The translations under genes were made by a program, and so were the position numbers. 48,298 bases of DNA from Prevotellaceae bacterium UBA4301 (GTDB lineage Bacteria; Bacteroidota; Bacteroidia; Bacteroidales; Bacteroidaceae), in contig DGUV01000037.1 in assembly GCA_002395775.1 (NCBI GenBank), positions 1 to 48,298 on the forward strand, written 5' to 3'. The notes under the pieces were generated by a model. The model worked only from the letters and a program-made list of their open reading frames with translations. It searched no databases and had not been told where the DNA came from. This document shows, one piece after another, positions 24,052 to 31,051 of this stretch; the stretch's first letter is position 1; each line of letters starts with the position of its first letter.

Positions 24052-25542
24052 TTAGTTCTTACCCAGGATGATGTTGACGAGGGCTGTGACATCTGCGATG
24101 CTCACGTCGCCGTCGGCATTCACGTCAGCCATTTCGTTCTTCTCCGTCTTGCCCAGAATCATGTTCACCAAGGCCGTTACGTCGGCAATGCTCACCGTGC
24201 CGTCCTTATTTACGTCGCCCTTGTAGTAGAACTGTATCTCGTAAGAGTTAGCAGTCTTGCCATCACCAGCCGTCACATCAACATAGAGGATATGATACTC
24301 TTCGTTAAACGAAACGTCAACAGTTGCATCCTCACTAACGGTATATGCCAACTTATTTTCGTCAAACGGGCCATCAATGAAAGCCTCGGTCGCATCGTCT
24401 GCACTGAAGGCTAATTCCTCGCCATCATAGGTCAACGTCAACAGGTCACACTCATACACCTTCTGCTTGAACTGGATGGTGTAGGTGTGAGACTCCGTGC
24501 CCTCCTGGTTTGTTACAACAATAGTATATTTGCCTGTTTCAGCATTGTAACTGGACGCGACGGTTGCTACACCAGCCTTAGTATTGTCAACAGCTACAAC
24601 ATTGGTCACACCTTCCGTATAATATGAATCTACCGTGTAATCATAGGTATCCTTGTCAAAGTTAGGAACGCTAACGCCATCTACTGTGAGAGATTTAAGT
24701 TGAGAGTAGTACACAAATCTTACATCATCCACAGTCAAGGTGTTATCCTTCTTGTGATTTGAGCGATCTACAAAATAATCCATCGCAGAGAAAACCACAT
24801 TAATCATTGTCGGAGCATCGTCAATAGAATTATAAGTAAATTCATATGTTGCCAGAGTCCAATTTGTCTTAATATCTGCCAGCTTAACAATGTGTTCATT
24901 GCCTGTCTTTAGCGAAGCAACTAACTTAAAATCAGTACTATATGTTACATCCCCGCCCTTAGAATAACTCATGCCAAGAATATTTCTATCACGGTTTTTC
25001 ATGTTTACCGTAGTTGGATTACTACTAGCTACAGTGACAGGAACGCTTGCTTGTTCGGTTTCGCCCTTCCATAAATAAGCAACAACAGAGGCTGGTTGCG
25101 AGTTGTCCGCTGCCGTCCTTTTGTAATAAAACTCTATAGCATCAGGTCTACCAGTAAACGAAACACCACCAAAAACTCCACCATCAGCATTTCCACCAGT
25201 AAGATCAGCGGTATTCCACGTTGTACCAAGGGAGACATATCCAGGAATAATATTCTTCATCATTTCAACATTATAAATATAACAGGCGTTATTTCCAGTA
25301 TTTCCCTTAACTGATTCACCAACAGATGTTGAACCCGTCCAAGTTAGTCCCAAAAATTTATAACCTGCCACGTGAGAAATACACCAGTTAGGAGGATTCT
25401 GTCCAACTGACGTTGAAGAACCACCAGTGTATGGTGTACATGACGTCCAAGTTCCCTCAAAACCAGGATTAGTCAACTGATACTGTGCACTTGCCGTGAG
25501 GGCAAAGCATATCACTGCAAAGCATGAAAATAATTTTTTCAT
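24052..25542 (-). CDS. secreted PCMD-like protein with C-terminal dockerin-like repeats
   Basis: A 496-residue exported protein. Signal peptide MKKLFSCFAVICFALTASA, then a beta-sandwich starting YQLTNPGFEGTW that ends with NTLTVDDVRFVYY (about 20-275) and resembles PCMD carbohydrate-associated domains. Next come two bacterial cadherin-like segments (about 276-435), and then two calcium-loop repeats, GDVNKDGTVSIADVTALVNM and ADVNADGDVSIADVTALVNI (442-496), of dockerin type I form. No cohesin or scaffoldin is seen. Its base composition is AT-richer than that of its neighbours, most clearly at 24,650-25,500. It has its own promoter-like box and terminator. Confidence 0.8.
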   Translation of the reverse strand: MKKLFSCFAVICFALTASAQYQLTNPGFEGTWTSCTPYTGGSSTSVGQNPPNWCISHVAGYKFLGLTWTGSTSVGESVKGNTGNNACYIYNVEMMKNIIPGYVSLGTTWNTADLTGGNADGGVFGGVSFTGRPDAIEFYYKRTAADNSQPASVVAYLWKGETEQASVPVTVASSNPTTVNMKNRDRNILGMSYSKGGDVTYSTDFKLVASLKTGNEHIVKLADIKTNWTLATYEFTYNSIDDAPTMINVVFSAMDYFVDRSNHKKDNTLTVDDVRFVYYSQLKSLTVDGVSVPNFDKDTYDYTVDSYYTEGVTNVVAVDNTKAGVATVASSYNAETGKYTIVVTNQEGTESHTYTIQFKQKVYECDLLTLTYDGEELAFSADDATEAFIDGPFDENKLAYTVSEDATVDVSFNEEYHILYVDVTAGDGKTANSYEIQFYYKGDVNKDGTVSIADVTALVNMILGKTEKNEMADVNADGDVSIADVTALVNIILGKN

Positions 25543-25585
25543 AATTGTTTGAATTTTCGCTTAATAGATTCCTTAAAAACTGGGG

Positions 25586-25616
25586 CAAAGTTAATTCTTT
25601 ACGCGCACAGGTACAT
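25586..25616 (-). promoter_or_regulatory. possible promoter of the PCMD/dockerin gene
   Basis: TAACTTTG on the minus strand (25586-25593) is a good -7 box. The -33 region is weak (TATG near 25614-25617), and the spacer contains TGTGCGCGTA, shared with the motif at 37225. About 44 bases separate the box from the ATG. Confidence 0.5.
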
Positions 25617-25618
25617 AA

Positions 25619-25654
25619 AAATGTCGGTAAAACCGCACGGTATTACCGACATTT
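25619..25654 (-). terminator. hairpin terminator after the calycin-repeat gene
   Basis: A perfect 12-bp inverted repeat AAATGTCGGTAA / TTACCGACATTT with a 12-base loop. On the minus strand it is followed by further T residues. It separates the calycin gene from the PCMD/dockerin gene, so these may be separate or attenuated transcripts. Confidence 0.7.
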
Positions 25655-25685
25655 CCATATTGGGGAGGGGTGTAAAGCAAATTTC

Positions 25686-27086
25686 TTACTTCACGAAGAT
25701 GCGCTTGCCGTTGACGATGTAGATGCCAGCCTTGGTGATGCGCTGCACGCGACGGCCACTGAGATCGTAATATTTGCCATTTGACGATTGGCCATTCACC
25801 ACTTCGTCAATGCCATCTACAACGGAGATGATGGCCGTGTAGGTAACATCGTGGGCAGGCATGGTATCGTAGTGCTCGCCATCCCAGCCCTCGAAGGTAC
25901 GGGTGTAGCGATCATCGCTCTGGGGGGTGATGGTGAAATTGGGGATAGGGCTACCATAGGCCACCTCCTCGGTATAGATGATTCGACCGTCAACCATGTA
26001 ATAGACGTTGTACTTATTGACGGTGTAGGAGCCCGTCACGGTTACGTCGTCGGTCACGGTCTCGGGCACGCCCGTCCAACCGGCAAAGGTGTGGCCTTCC
26101 TTCTCAGGAGCCTCGGGAAGTGTCGGGGTGCCACCCTCCTCTACCTGCTCAGTGGCAATGGTCTCACCGTCGATGACATAGGTCACAGTGTAAGTGGCGG
26201 GGATGTCAGTACCGAAGCTGACGTGGATGATCTGACCCAGTGTGGACATCATGTCGATGTCGATGTTCACATACAGTTTGTCGTCGTTCATCTTACCGTC
26301 AAGTTTCAGGGGGATGGGGCTAATCAGGGGACCCAGATATTCTTCCTCGGCTACACCCTCGATGTCACCAGCCGTGATGTCGAGATTACCATTGAACGAG
26401 AAAGTCTTGTAACCATGACCCTCGGAAAGCATCAGTTCATCGACGGCGATGTTGCCAACATTGATCTCACCACCCAGGCTGAAGTTCTTCAGAACGAAAT
26501 TGATGTCACCGTTCTCCAGCATCTCCACGGTCACAGTAGTTTCCTGTGGGTCGGTGCTCTCCTCGTTGATGGTAACGACGAGGTTGTCGGTGTACTGCTT
26601 GGTGGAAACTACAGGTACCTCGGGGAAGTCGGTGCCGAAGCTGACATAGATGACCTGACCCAGTGTGGAGGTCATATCGATGTCGATGGACACATACAGT
26701 TTGTCGTCACTGACCTTACCCGTCAGTTTCAGGGGGATAGGGCTGATGATGGGACCCAGATATTCGTCCTCGGCCACGCCCTCGATGTCGCCAGCCGTGA
26801 TGGTAATGTCTCCCTTGAAGAGGAAGGAGTCGAAACGACGGCCATGGACCACAGGAAGGTCTTCCACGACGATGTTGCCCACATTAATCTCACCACCCAA
26901 GGTGAAATTCTTCAAGCTGAAATTGATGTTCCCGTTCTCCAGGTATTCTACATTCACGGTAGTCTGCTGGGGGTCGGTGCTTTCGCCATTAATCGTCACC
27001 ACCAAGTCATCGGTGTAGGTCTTTGTCTCGGCTTGTGCCACGAAGCTCATCATGGCAGCCGCTGCAATGAGTAAAAGTTTTTTCAT
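25686..27086 (-). CDS. secreted protein with two calycin-like domains, InlB-type repeats and sorting tail
   Basis: A 466-residue exported protein: signal peptide MKKLLLIAAAAMMSFVAQA, two near-identical calycin/lipocalin-like domains (23-153 and 164-293; both contain FGTD, SPIPLKL and AGDIEGVAE), and two InlB/MucBP-type repeats (299-355 with GHTFAGW, 357-420 with RTFEGW). The C-terminal YYDLSGRRVQRITKAGIYIV to IFVK (439-466) resembles tails used for outer-membrane or type IX delivery. Lipocalin-like barrels usually bind small hydrophobic ligands. The ligand here is unknown. It lies 33 bases after the barrel gene in one operon. Confidence 0.83.
   Translation of the reverse strand: MKKLLLIAAAAMMSFVAQAETKTYTDDLVVTINGESTDPQQTTVNVEYLENGNINFSLKNFTLGGEINVGNIVVEDLPVVHGRRFDSFLFKGDITITAGDIEGVAEDEYLGPIISPIPLKLTGKVSDDKLYVSIDIDMTSTLGQVIYVSFGTDFPEVPVVSTKQYTDNLVVTINEESTDPQETTVTVEMLENGDINFVLKNFSLGGEINVGNIAVDELMLSEGHGYKTFSFNGNLDITAGDIEGVAEEEYLGPLISPIPLKLDGKMNDDKLYVNIDIDMMSTLGQIIHVSFGTDIPATYTVTYVIDGETIATEQVEEGGTPTLPEAPEKEGHTFAGWTGVPETVTDDVTVTGSYTVNKYNVYYMVDGRIIYTEEVAYGSPIPNFTITPQSDDRYTRTFEGWDGEHYDTMPAHDVTYTAIISVVDGIDEVVNGQSSNGKYYDLSGRRVQRITKAGIYIVNGKRIFVK
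26208..27020. repeat. tandem domain duplication in the calycin gene
   Basis: The DNA of 26,208-26,597 and 26,628-27,020 encodes the two calycin-like domains. Long stretches are almost identical in DNA, for instance TGACCCAGTGTGGA and CAGTTTGTCGTC in both copies, including synonymous sites. This indicates a recent duplication. Confidence 0.85.
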
Positions 27087-27119
27087 AACTGTCTTTTATC
27101 AATCATTAAAGTGTGTTTC

Positions 27120-27902
27120 TTAATATCTGTAGGCCACGCCAACGGTGGCATAGAGGGGATACATGCGGAAATCGACGGCCTCGAAACCCTTGTCCCAGAT
27201 GTTGGACAAACCCCAGTCGAGCGAGGCAAAGGCATTGAAGTGGCGGGCCACCTTCCAGTCGAAAAGCAGTTCTATGCCGCCGTTCCAGTTGCGCATGTCG
27301 TCATGGAAGTCGTAGGTGGCAGGATTCGAGTGGTCGATGTTGATTTTCTCGCCCGTCGGGGTATCAACGCGCAGATAGCCTACACCATCCTTGTTGTCAT
27401 AGACCTCGCCCTTGAAGGAGCGCTTGAAATAGGTGGAGAAGTAGGGACCGAAGCTGACGTTCCAGCGAGGAGCAAAACGGAACGTTATCAGCACGGGCAT
27501 GGTCATGCCCCACATGTCGGTGTTGGTGATGTCGGTGCCGGTGAAGTAGCCCGACATGGTGTTGCCCTCCTGAGTGAGCGACATCTTGTAGTTCTTGACG
27601 TCGGCACCCGTGTGGAAGCCCTCGTAGAAGAAGTGCCAGCCAGCGCTGATGCCCCATCTGCGACCGAACATCTTATAGACATCCAGCCCCACCGTGGCAC
27701 CGCCCTTGGGCGAAAACTCATTGATGGACCGAATCTCGTCGGGCAGAGGCAGGGGCGTGGTGCCGCCTAAGGTGTAGCCAGCCCTAACCAGGAATCCGGC
27801 CTGAGAGGGCGACGTAGGGCCCCACTCTTTCCACTTGTCCTCCTGCGCCGTGGCAGAGAGAAGTGCGAAACATGCAAGAAACAGAAATGCTATCTTCTTC
27901 AT
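27120..27902 (-). CDS. outer-membrane beta-barrel protein
   Basis: A 260-residue exported protein with signal peptide MKKIAFLFLACFALLSATA followed by amphipathic strands of alternating aromatic and polar residues (GFLVRAGYTLGG, GGATVGLDVYKMFG, WGISAGWHFFYEGFHTG, WNVSFGPYFSTYFKRSF). The C-terminal strand ends in ATVGVAYRY with the aromatic last residue typical of BAM substrates. The size suggests 8-10 strands. It lies between the PCMD lipoprotein and calycin genes (36- and 33-base gaps), so it probably is their membrane partner. No known transporter family is recognised. Confidence 0.82.
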   Translation of the reverse strand: MKKIAFLFLACFALLSATAQEDKWKEWGPTSPSQAGFLVRAGYTLGGTTPLPLPDEIRSINEFSPKGGATVGLDVYKMFGRRWGISAGWHFFYEGFHTGADVKNYKMSLTQEGNTMSGYFTGTDITNTDMWGMTMPVLITFRFAPRWNVSFGPYFSTYFKRSFKGEVYDNKDGVGYLRVDTPTGEKINIDHSNPATYDFHDDMRNWNGGIELLFDWKVARHFNAFASLDWGLSNIWDKGFEAVDFRMYPLYATVGVAYRY

Positions 27903-27938
27903 TGTCTAAAGTCTTTATTGTCAGTTACACATTAGTGC

Positions 27939-29123
27939 TTAGTATTCACATTCGATGACCACGTTGTCCACGCAGAAGATGCTGCCCGGAGCACCCTCGA
28001 ACGAGGCGCCCTCGATGCTGCTGGCCATGCTGAGTGTCATGCTGTAGCCGTTGTTCTCCAGCAGGTTGTCGTCCAGCTCCTGATTGTACTCGACGGCCAT
28101 CTCAAACTGCGTCCACTCGTCGGTCTCCACCACACCCGTGATGCGTGCCAGACCCACGATGGCCTTGCTGGAGAGCACGTCGTCGCCATAGAGCAACACC
28201 TGATTGCCCTCGCTGTCCTGATTGCGATACATGACGCAGTAGATGTCAGGCAGGTCCATGCGGTCAACCTTCTGTCCCTGACGGTTTTGGAACTGCTCGC
28301 CAGCCTTGAACTTGTACCAGCCCGTCACCTTGATGGGCTTGTGCTTAAAGGGCAGGCCAAAGCGCGTGGCGGCCATGGCATCCTTGAGTGCGTTGGCCAC
28401 ATCAAAGGTGCCGATGAAGAGGTTGCCGGCAGCCAGACGCATGTTGACCATGCGACCGAAGGCGCCCGTGTCGCGTGTCTCCAGCTTGACGTATGGACCA
28501 CCGTCCACGCCACCCTCAGCAACGCCCACGGTGGGATATTCCTCGACCTTGGCACTCGACTTACTCAGGTTGAAACCCGGATTACCCGTGGCCCACTGGT
28601 CGTAGCTGATGCTGTTTTCCTCGGCTCCGTACCACACATGATACTTGCCCGTGCTGTTGAGTCCGAAGTGGTCGAAGGTGACATTCATGAAGAAATGCTC
28701 GCGTTCGGGAGCCACATCATGGACAATGTTGATCTTATACATGCGGGCCCACTTGCCGTCCTGCGACACGATGCGGAACTCGCGGATCTGCTCCTCAGAG
28801 AAATCTACAAGCTGACCATTCCGGAAGGGCACAAATTCTCCATCCGACAGGATGTAAGCTTGGGCGCCCTCGGTGACCTTGAGCGTCAAGGGAAGCTGAC
28901 CGACTGACTTGTCGTAGCGGATGAGGAACCCCACGCTGTCAACAGCGGAGGACACCACCTGCATGGTGTCGTATTCGTGATAGAAGATGCTCTCGGCATC
29001 GGGCACCGACAGGCTCACCTGTTCGATGTCGCACTCGGCATTCAGGGGTTCGTCGCCAATGCAGCTGCCCAACGAAAGGCAACCTACAAGGGCAAGGGCC
29101 GGAACAAAGATTTTCTTACTCAT
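27939..29123 (-). CDS. PCMD-domain surface lipoprotein
   Basis: A 394-residue lipoprotein from MSKKIFVPALALVGCLSLGSC; an ATG five codons upstream (29138) is also possible. After the lipobox cysteine comes a beta domain with DSVGFLIRYDKSVGQLPLTL (about 55-140), then a PCMD domain (about 150-394) beginning FDHFGLNSTGKYHVWYG and ending ASFEGAPGSIFCVDNVVIEC. PCMD proteins are linked to carbohydrate processing in Bacteroidales by context and structure only. It is the first gene of the operon with the barrel and calycin proteins and is probably anchored on the outer membrane surface. Confidence 0.82.
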   Translation of the reverse strand: MSKKIFVPALALVGCLSLGSCIGDEPLNAECDIEQVSLSVPDAESIFYHEYDTMQVVSSAVDSVGFLIRYDKSVGQLPLTLKVTEGAQAYILSDGEFVPFRNGQLVDFSEEQIREFRIVSQDGKWARMYKINIVHDVAPEREHFFMNVTFDHFGLNSTGKYHVWYGAEENSISYDQWATGNPGFNLSKSSAKVEEYPTVGVAEGGVDGGPYVKLETRDTGAFGRMVNMRLAAGNLFIGTFDVANALKDAMAATRFGLPFKHKPIKVTGWYKFKAGEQFQNRQGQKVDRMDLPDIYCVMYRNQDSEGNQVLLYGDDVLSSKAIVGLARITGVVETDEWTQFEMAVEYNQELDDNLLENNGYSMTLSMASSIEGASFEGAPGSIFCVDNVVIECEY

Positions 29124-29138
29124 ATAATCAGTTTTCAT

Positions 29139-29660
29139 CTATGATTCACACAAAAACTTTAAAATCGGGTGCAAAGAAACATCAATTTATTCACACGCAC
29201 GTGAAAAATTGGTAAAAATCGCCTCGATTACTCAAATTCCAACCTCCCAAGCCCTTTTATAGCATTTTTCCTGAAATTGAACCAAAAACAACGTTTTCTT
29301 CCGATGAAATGGATGATTTTCTCAAATATCACCTCCTGAAACGCCCGTCACGACAGCGCACTCTTGCAGAATCAGACGCGAGGCTACCAGAGCAGTGCCT
29401 TTGGAGACACCAAACAACGGCCTACGGGAACCGACACAAAATCGAAAGGGAGGAAAAAATATGGACTTCTAAACCCATGGCAAGCAGCCGAACGAAGGGA
29501 CTCCTGCACGGCACATACATTATTAATTTATGACGCACACGCGCATAATACAGCCCTCCAAAAAGGGCATTTCAGGGCCTACGCATAAAGCACGGAAAGA
29601 AATTGCAAAATTTTGAAAAATAAATTTAGATTTCCGAACCGAAATGTAAAAAATATTTTG
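29139..29660. other. long gene-free region between surface locus and division cluster
   Basis: About 520 bases without a convincing gene. Seen in it: a 5-bp inverted repeat TTCAC-ACGCAC-GTGAA (29190-29205) and a -7-like TTTCTTTG on the minus strand (29172-29179) before the PCMD lipoprotein gene, and at 29531-29551 a copy of the ACGCGCATAATA motif. A 74-codon plus-strand ORF (29309-29533) has unnatural composition and no family. mraZ, usual at the head of this cluster, is not present. Confidence 0.5.
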
Positions 29661-29668
29661 TACCTTTA
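29661..29668 (+). promoter_or_regulatory. possible -7 box before rsmH
   Basis: TACCTTTA, one base off the TAnnTTTG consensus, lies 37 bases before the rsmH ATG in an AT-rich region. No TTTG is found at the expected -33 distance, so this is a tentative call for the division-cluster promoter. Confidence 0.35.
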
Positions 29669-29705
29669 CACCCGAATATCGACTTACGTGCCAGATTGAC
29701 CTAAA

Positions 29706-30608
29706 ATGAGTTACAACTACCACACTCCAGTAATGCTCAAGGAAGCATTGGAAGGCTTGCAAATCAAGCCCGACGGAGTGTATGTAGATATGACTTTCGG
29801 CGGCGGCGGACACAGTCGGGCCATACTGGAAAACCTGGGCCCCGAAGGCCACCTCTACGCCTTCGACCAGGACCTGGACGCCATGGCTGGCGCACCCGAC
29901 GACGAACGCTTCACCTTTGTCAGGAGTAACTTCCGCTACCTGCAAAACTGGATGCAATACTATGGTGTGGAAGGGGTGGACGGTATATTGGCTGACTTGG
30001 GCGTAAGCAGTCACCACCTGGACGACGGGGCACGCGGATTCAGCTTCCGTTGCGACGCGCCGCTGGACATGCGCATGAACCAACGCGCACGCCTCACAGC
30101 CCGCGAAGTGGTGAACAACTATTCGGAGGAACATCTGGCAGACATCCTGTACCTCTACGGTGAACTGAAACAAAGCCGCCGACTGGCAACAGCCATCGTC
30201 AAAGCCCGTCAGACGGCGCCCATCGAGACCACCGGACAACTGGCCGACCTGCTCAACCCATTGCTGGGTCCCCAGCATGAGAAGAAAGACCTGGCACGCG
30301 TATTCCAAGCCCTGCGCATCGAGGTGAACGGCGAGATGAAGGCCCTACGCCAAATGCTGGCAGCAGCCACCCAGGTGCTGGCCCCCGAGGGGCGGCTGGT
30401 GGTGCTCACCTACCACTCGCTGGAAGACCGCATGGTGAAGAACGTCATGCGCAGCGGCAACCCAGAGGGTAATGTGGAACAGGACATCTACGGATGCATT
30501 AAAGCACCCCTGCGCAGTGTGGGCAAAATGCAGGTGCCCAGCGATGAGGAACAAGTGCAGAACCCCCGCAGCCGCAGTGCCAAGCTGAGAGTAGCGGAGA
30601 AGAACTGA
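29706..30608 (+). CDS. rsmH: 16S rRNA (cytosine-1402-N4)-methyltransferase
   Basis: RsmH (MraW) methylates N4 of C1402 in the 16S rRNA decoding centre using SAM. The 300 residues match the family length. Motifs are YHTPVMLKEALEGL at the start, the SAM loop VYVDMTFGGGGHSRAIL (about 27-43), DGILADLGVSSHHLDD (about 93-108), PLDMRMNQ and the C-terminal VLTYHSLEDRMVKN. It is the first gene of the division cluster here. The stop is followed two bases later by the ftsL start. Confidence 0.96.
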   Translation: MSYNYHTPVMLKEALEGLQIKPDGVYVDMTFGGGGHSRAILENLGPEGHLYAFDQDLDAMAGAPDDERFTFVRSNFRYLQNWMQYYGVEGVDGILADLGVSSHHLDDGARGFSFRCDAPLDMRMNQRARLTAREVVNNYSEEHLADILYLYGELKQSRRLATAIVKARQTAPIETTGQLADLLNPLLGPQHEKKDLARVFQALRIEVNGEMKALRQMLAAATQVLAPEGRLVVLTYHSLEDRMVKNVMRSGNPEGNVEQDIYGCIKAPLRSVGKMQVPSDEEQVQNPRSRSAKLRVAEKN

Positions 30609-30610
30609 TT

Positions 30611-31042
30611 ATGACAATGAACGACATAAAAGACAAACATACCGAAGAGATCAAAACACAGGAGCAGACACGAAGGCGCCTGTGGGGCTCACTCTTCACT
30701 GAAGGCGAGTCGGAAGCCAACGAAAGCAAGAGCATCGGCGACGTGGTGCGCTCCATACGCATCGACGGACAGCTCTTCTTCCGTCAAATCCCCCTGTTGC
30801 TGCTCATCCTGGCAGGCATTCTGCTCATGGTCACCAACCGCTATCAGGCCCAGCAGGAAATCATCAAGAAGGAGCAACTGCAGAAAGAGGTGGAAGATTG
30901 GCGATTCCGTGCCCTGACACGTTCAAGCGAATTAACGACGAAGACCCGCCAGAGCCAAATAGAGGAACGGCTGAAGCTCCTGGGCGACAGCGCACTCACC
31001 ACACCCAAAGAACCCCCATTCACCATAAACCCCAACGACTGA
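30611..31042 (+). CDS. ftsL: FtsL-like cell division protein
   Basis: A 143-residue bitopic protein: cytoplasmic tail (1-58), one transmembrane helix IPLLLLILAGILLMVTN (about 59-76), and a periplasmic coiled coil (IIKKEQLQKEVEDWRFRALTRSSEL). This topology and its place between rsmH and ftsI identify it as FtsL, which with FtsQ/B activates septal wall synthesis by FtsWI. Sequence conservation of FtsL is low, so context carries the call. A second ATG (MNDIKD, two codons in) could be the real start. Confidence 0.88.
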   Translation: MTMNDIKDKHTEEIKTQEQTRRRLWGSLFTEGESEANESKSIGDVVRSIRIDGQLFFRQIPLLLLILAGILLMVTNRYQAQQEIIKKEQLQKEVEDWRFRALTRSSELTTKTRQSQIEERLKLLGDSALTTPKEPPFTINPND

Positions 31043-31051
31043 CACGACAAC

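Noticed and set aside
24052..24220. Cellulosome component, from the dockerin-like repeats
   Set aside because: No cohesin, scaffoldin or cellulase is in the window, and such repeats are frequent in exported Bacteroidales proteins without cellulosomes.
29309..29533. 74-codon plus-strand ORF before rsmH
   Set aside because: Composition is unlike a bacterial protein, there is no recognisable motif, and it ends in the TA-rich motif region. Treated as noncoding.
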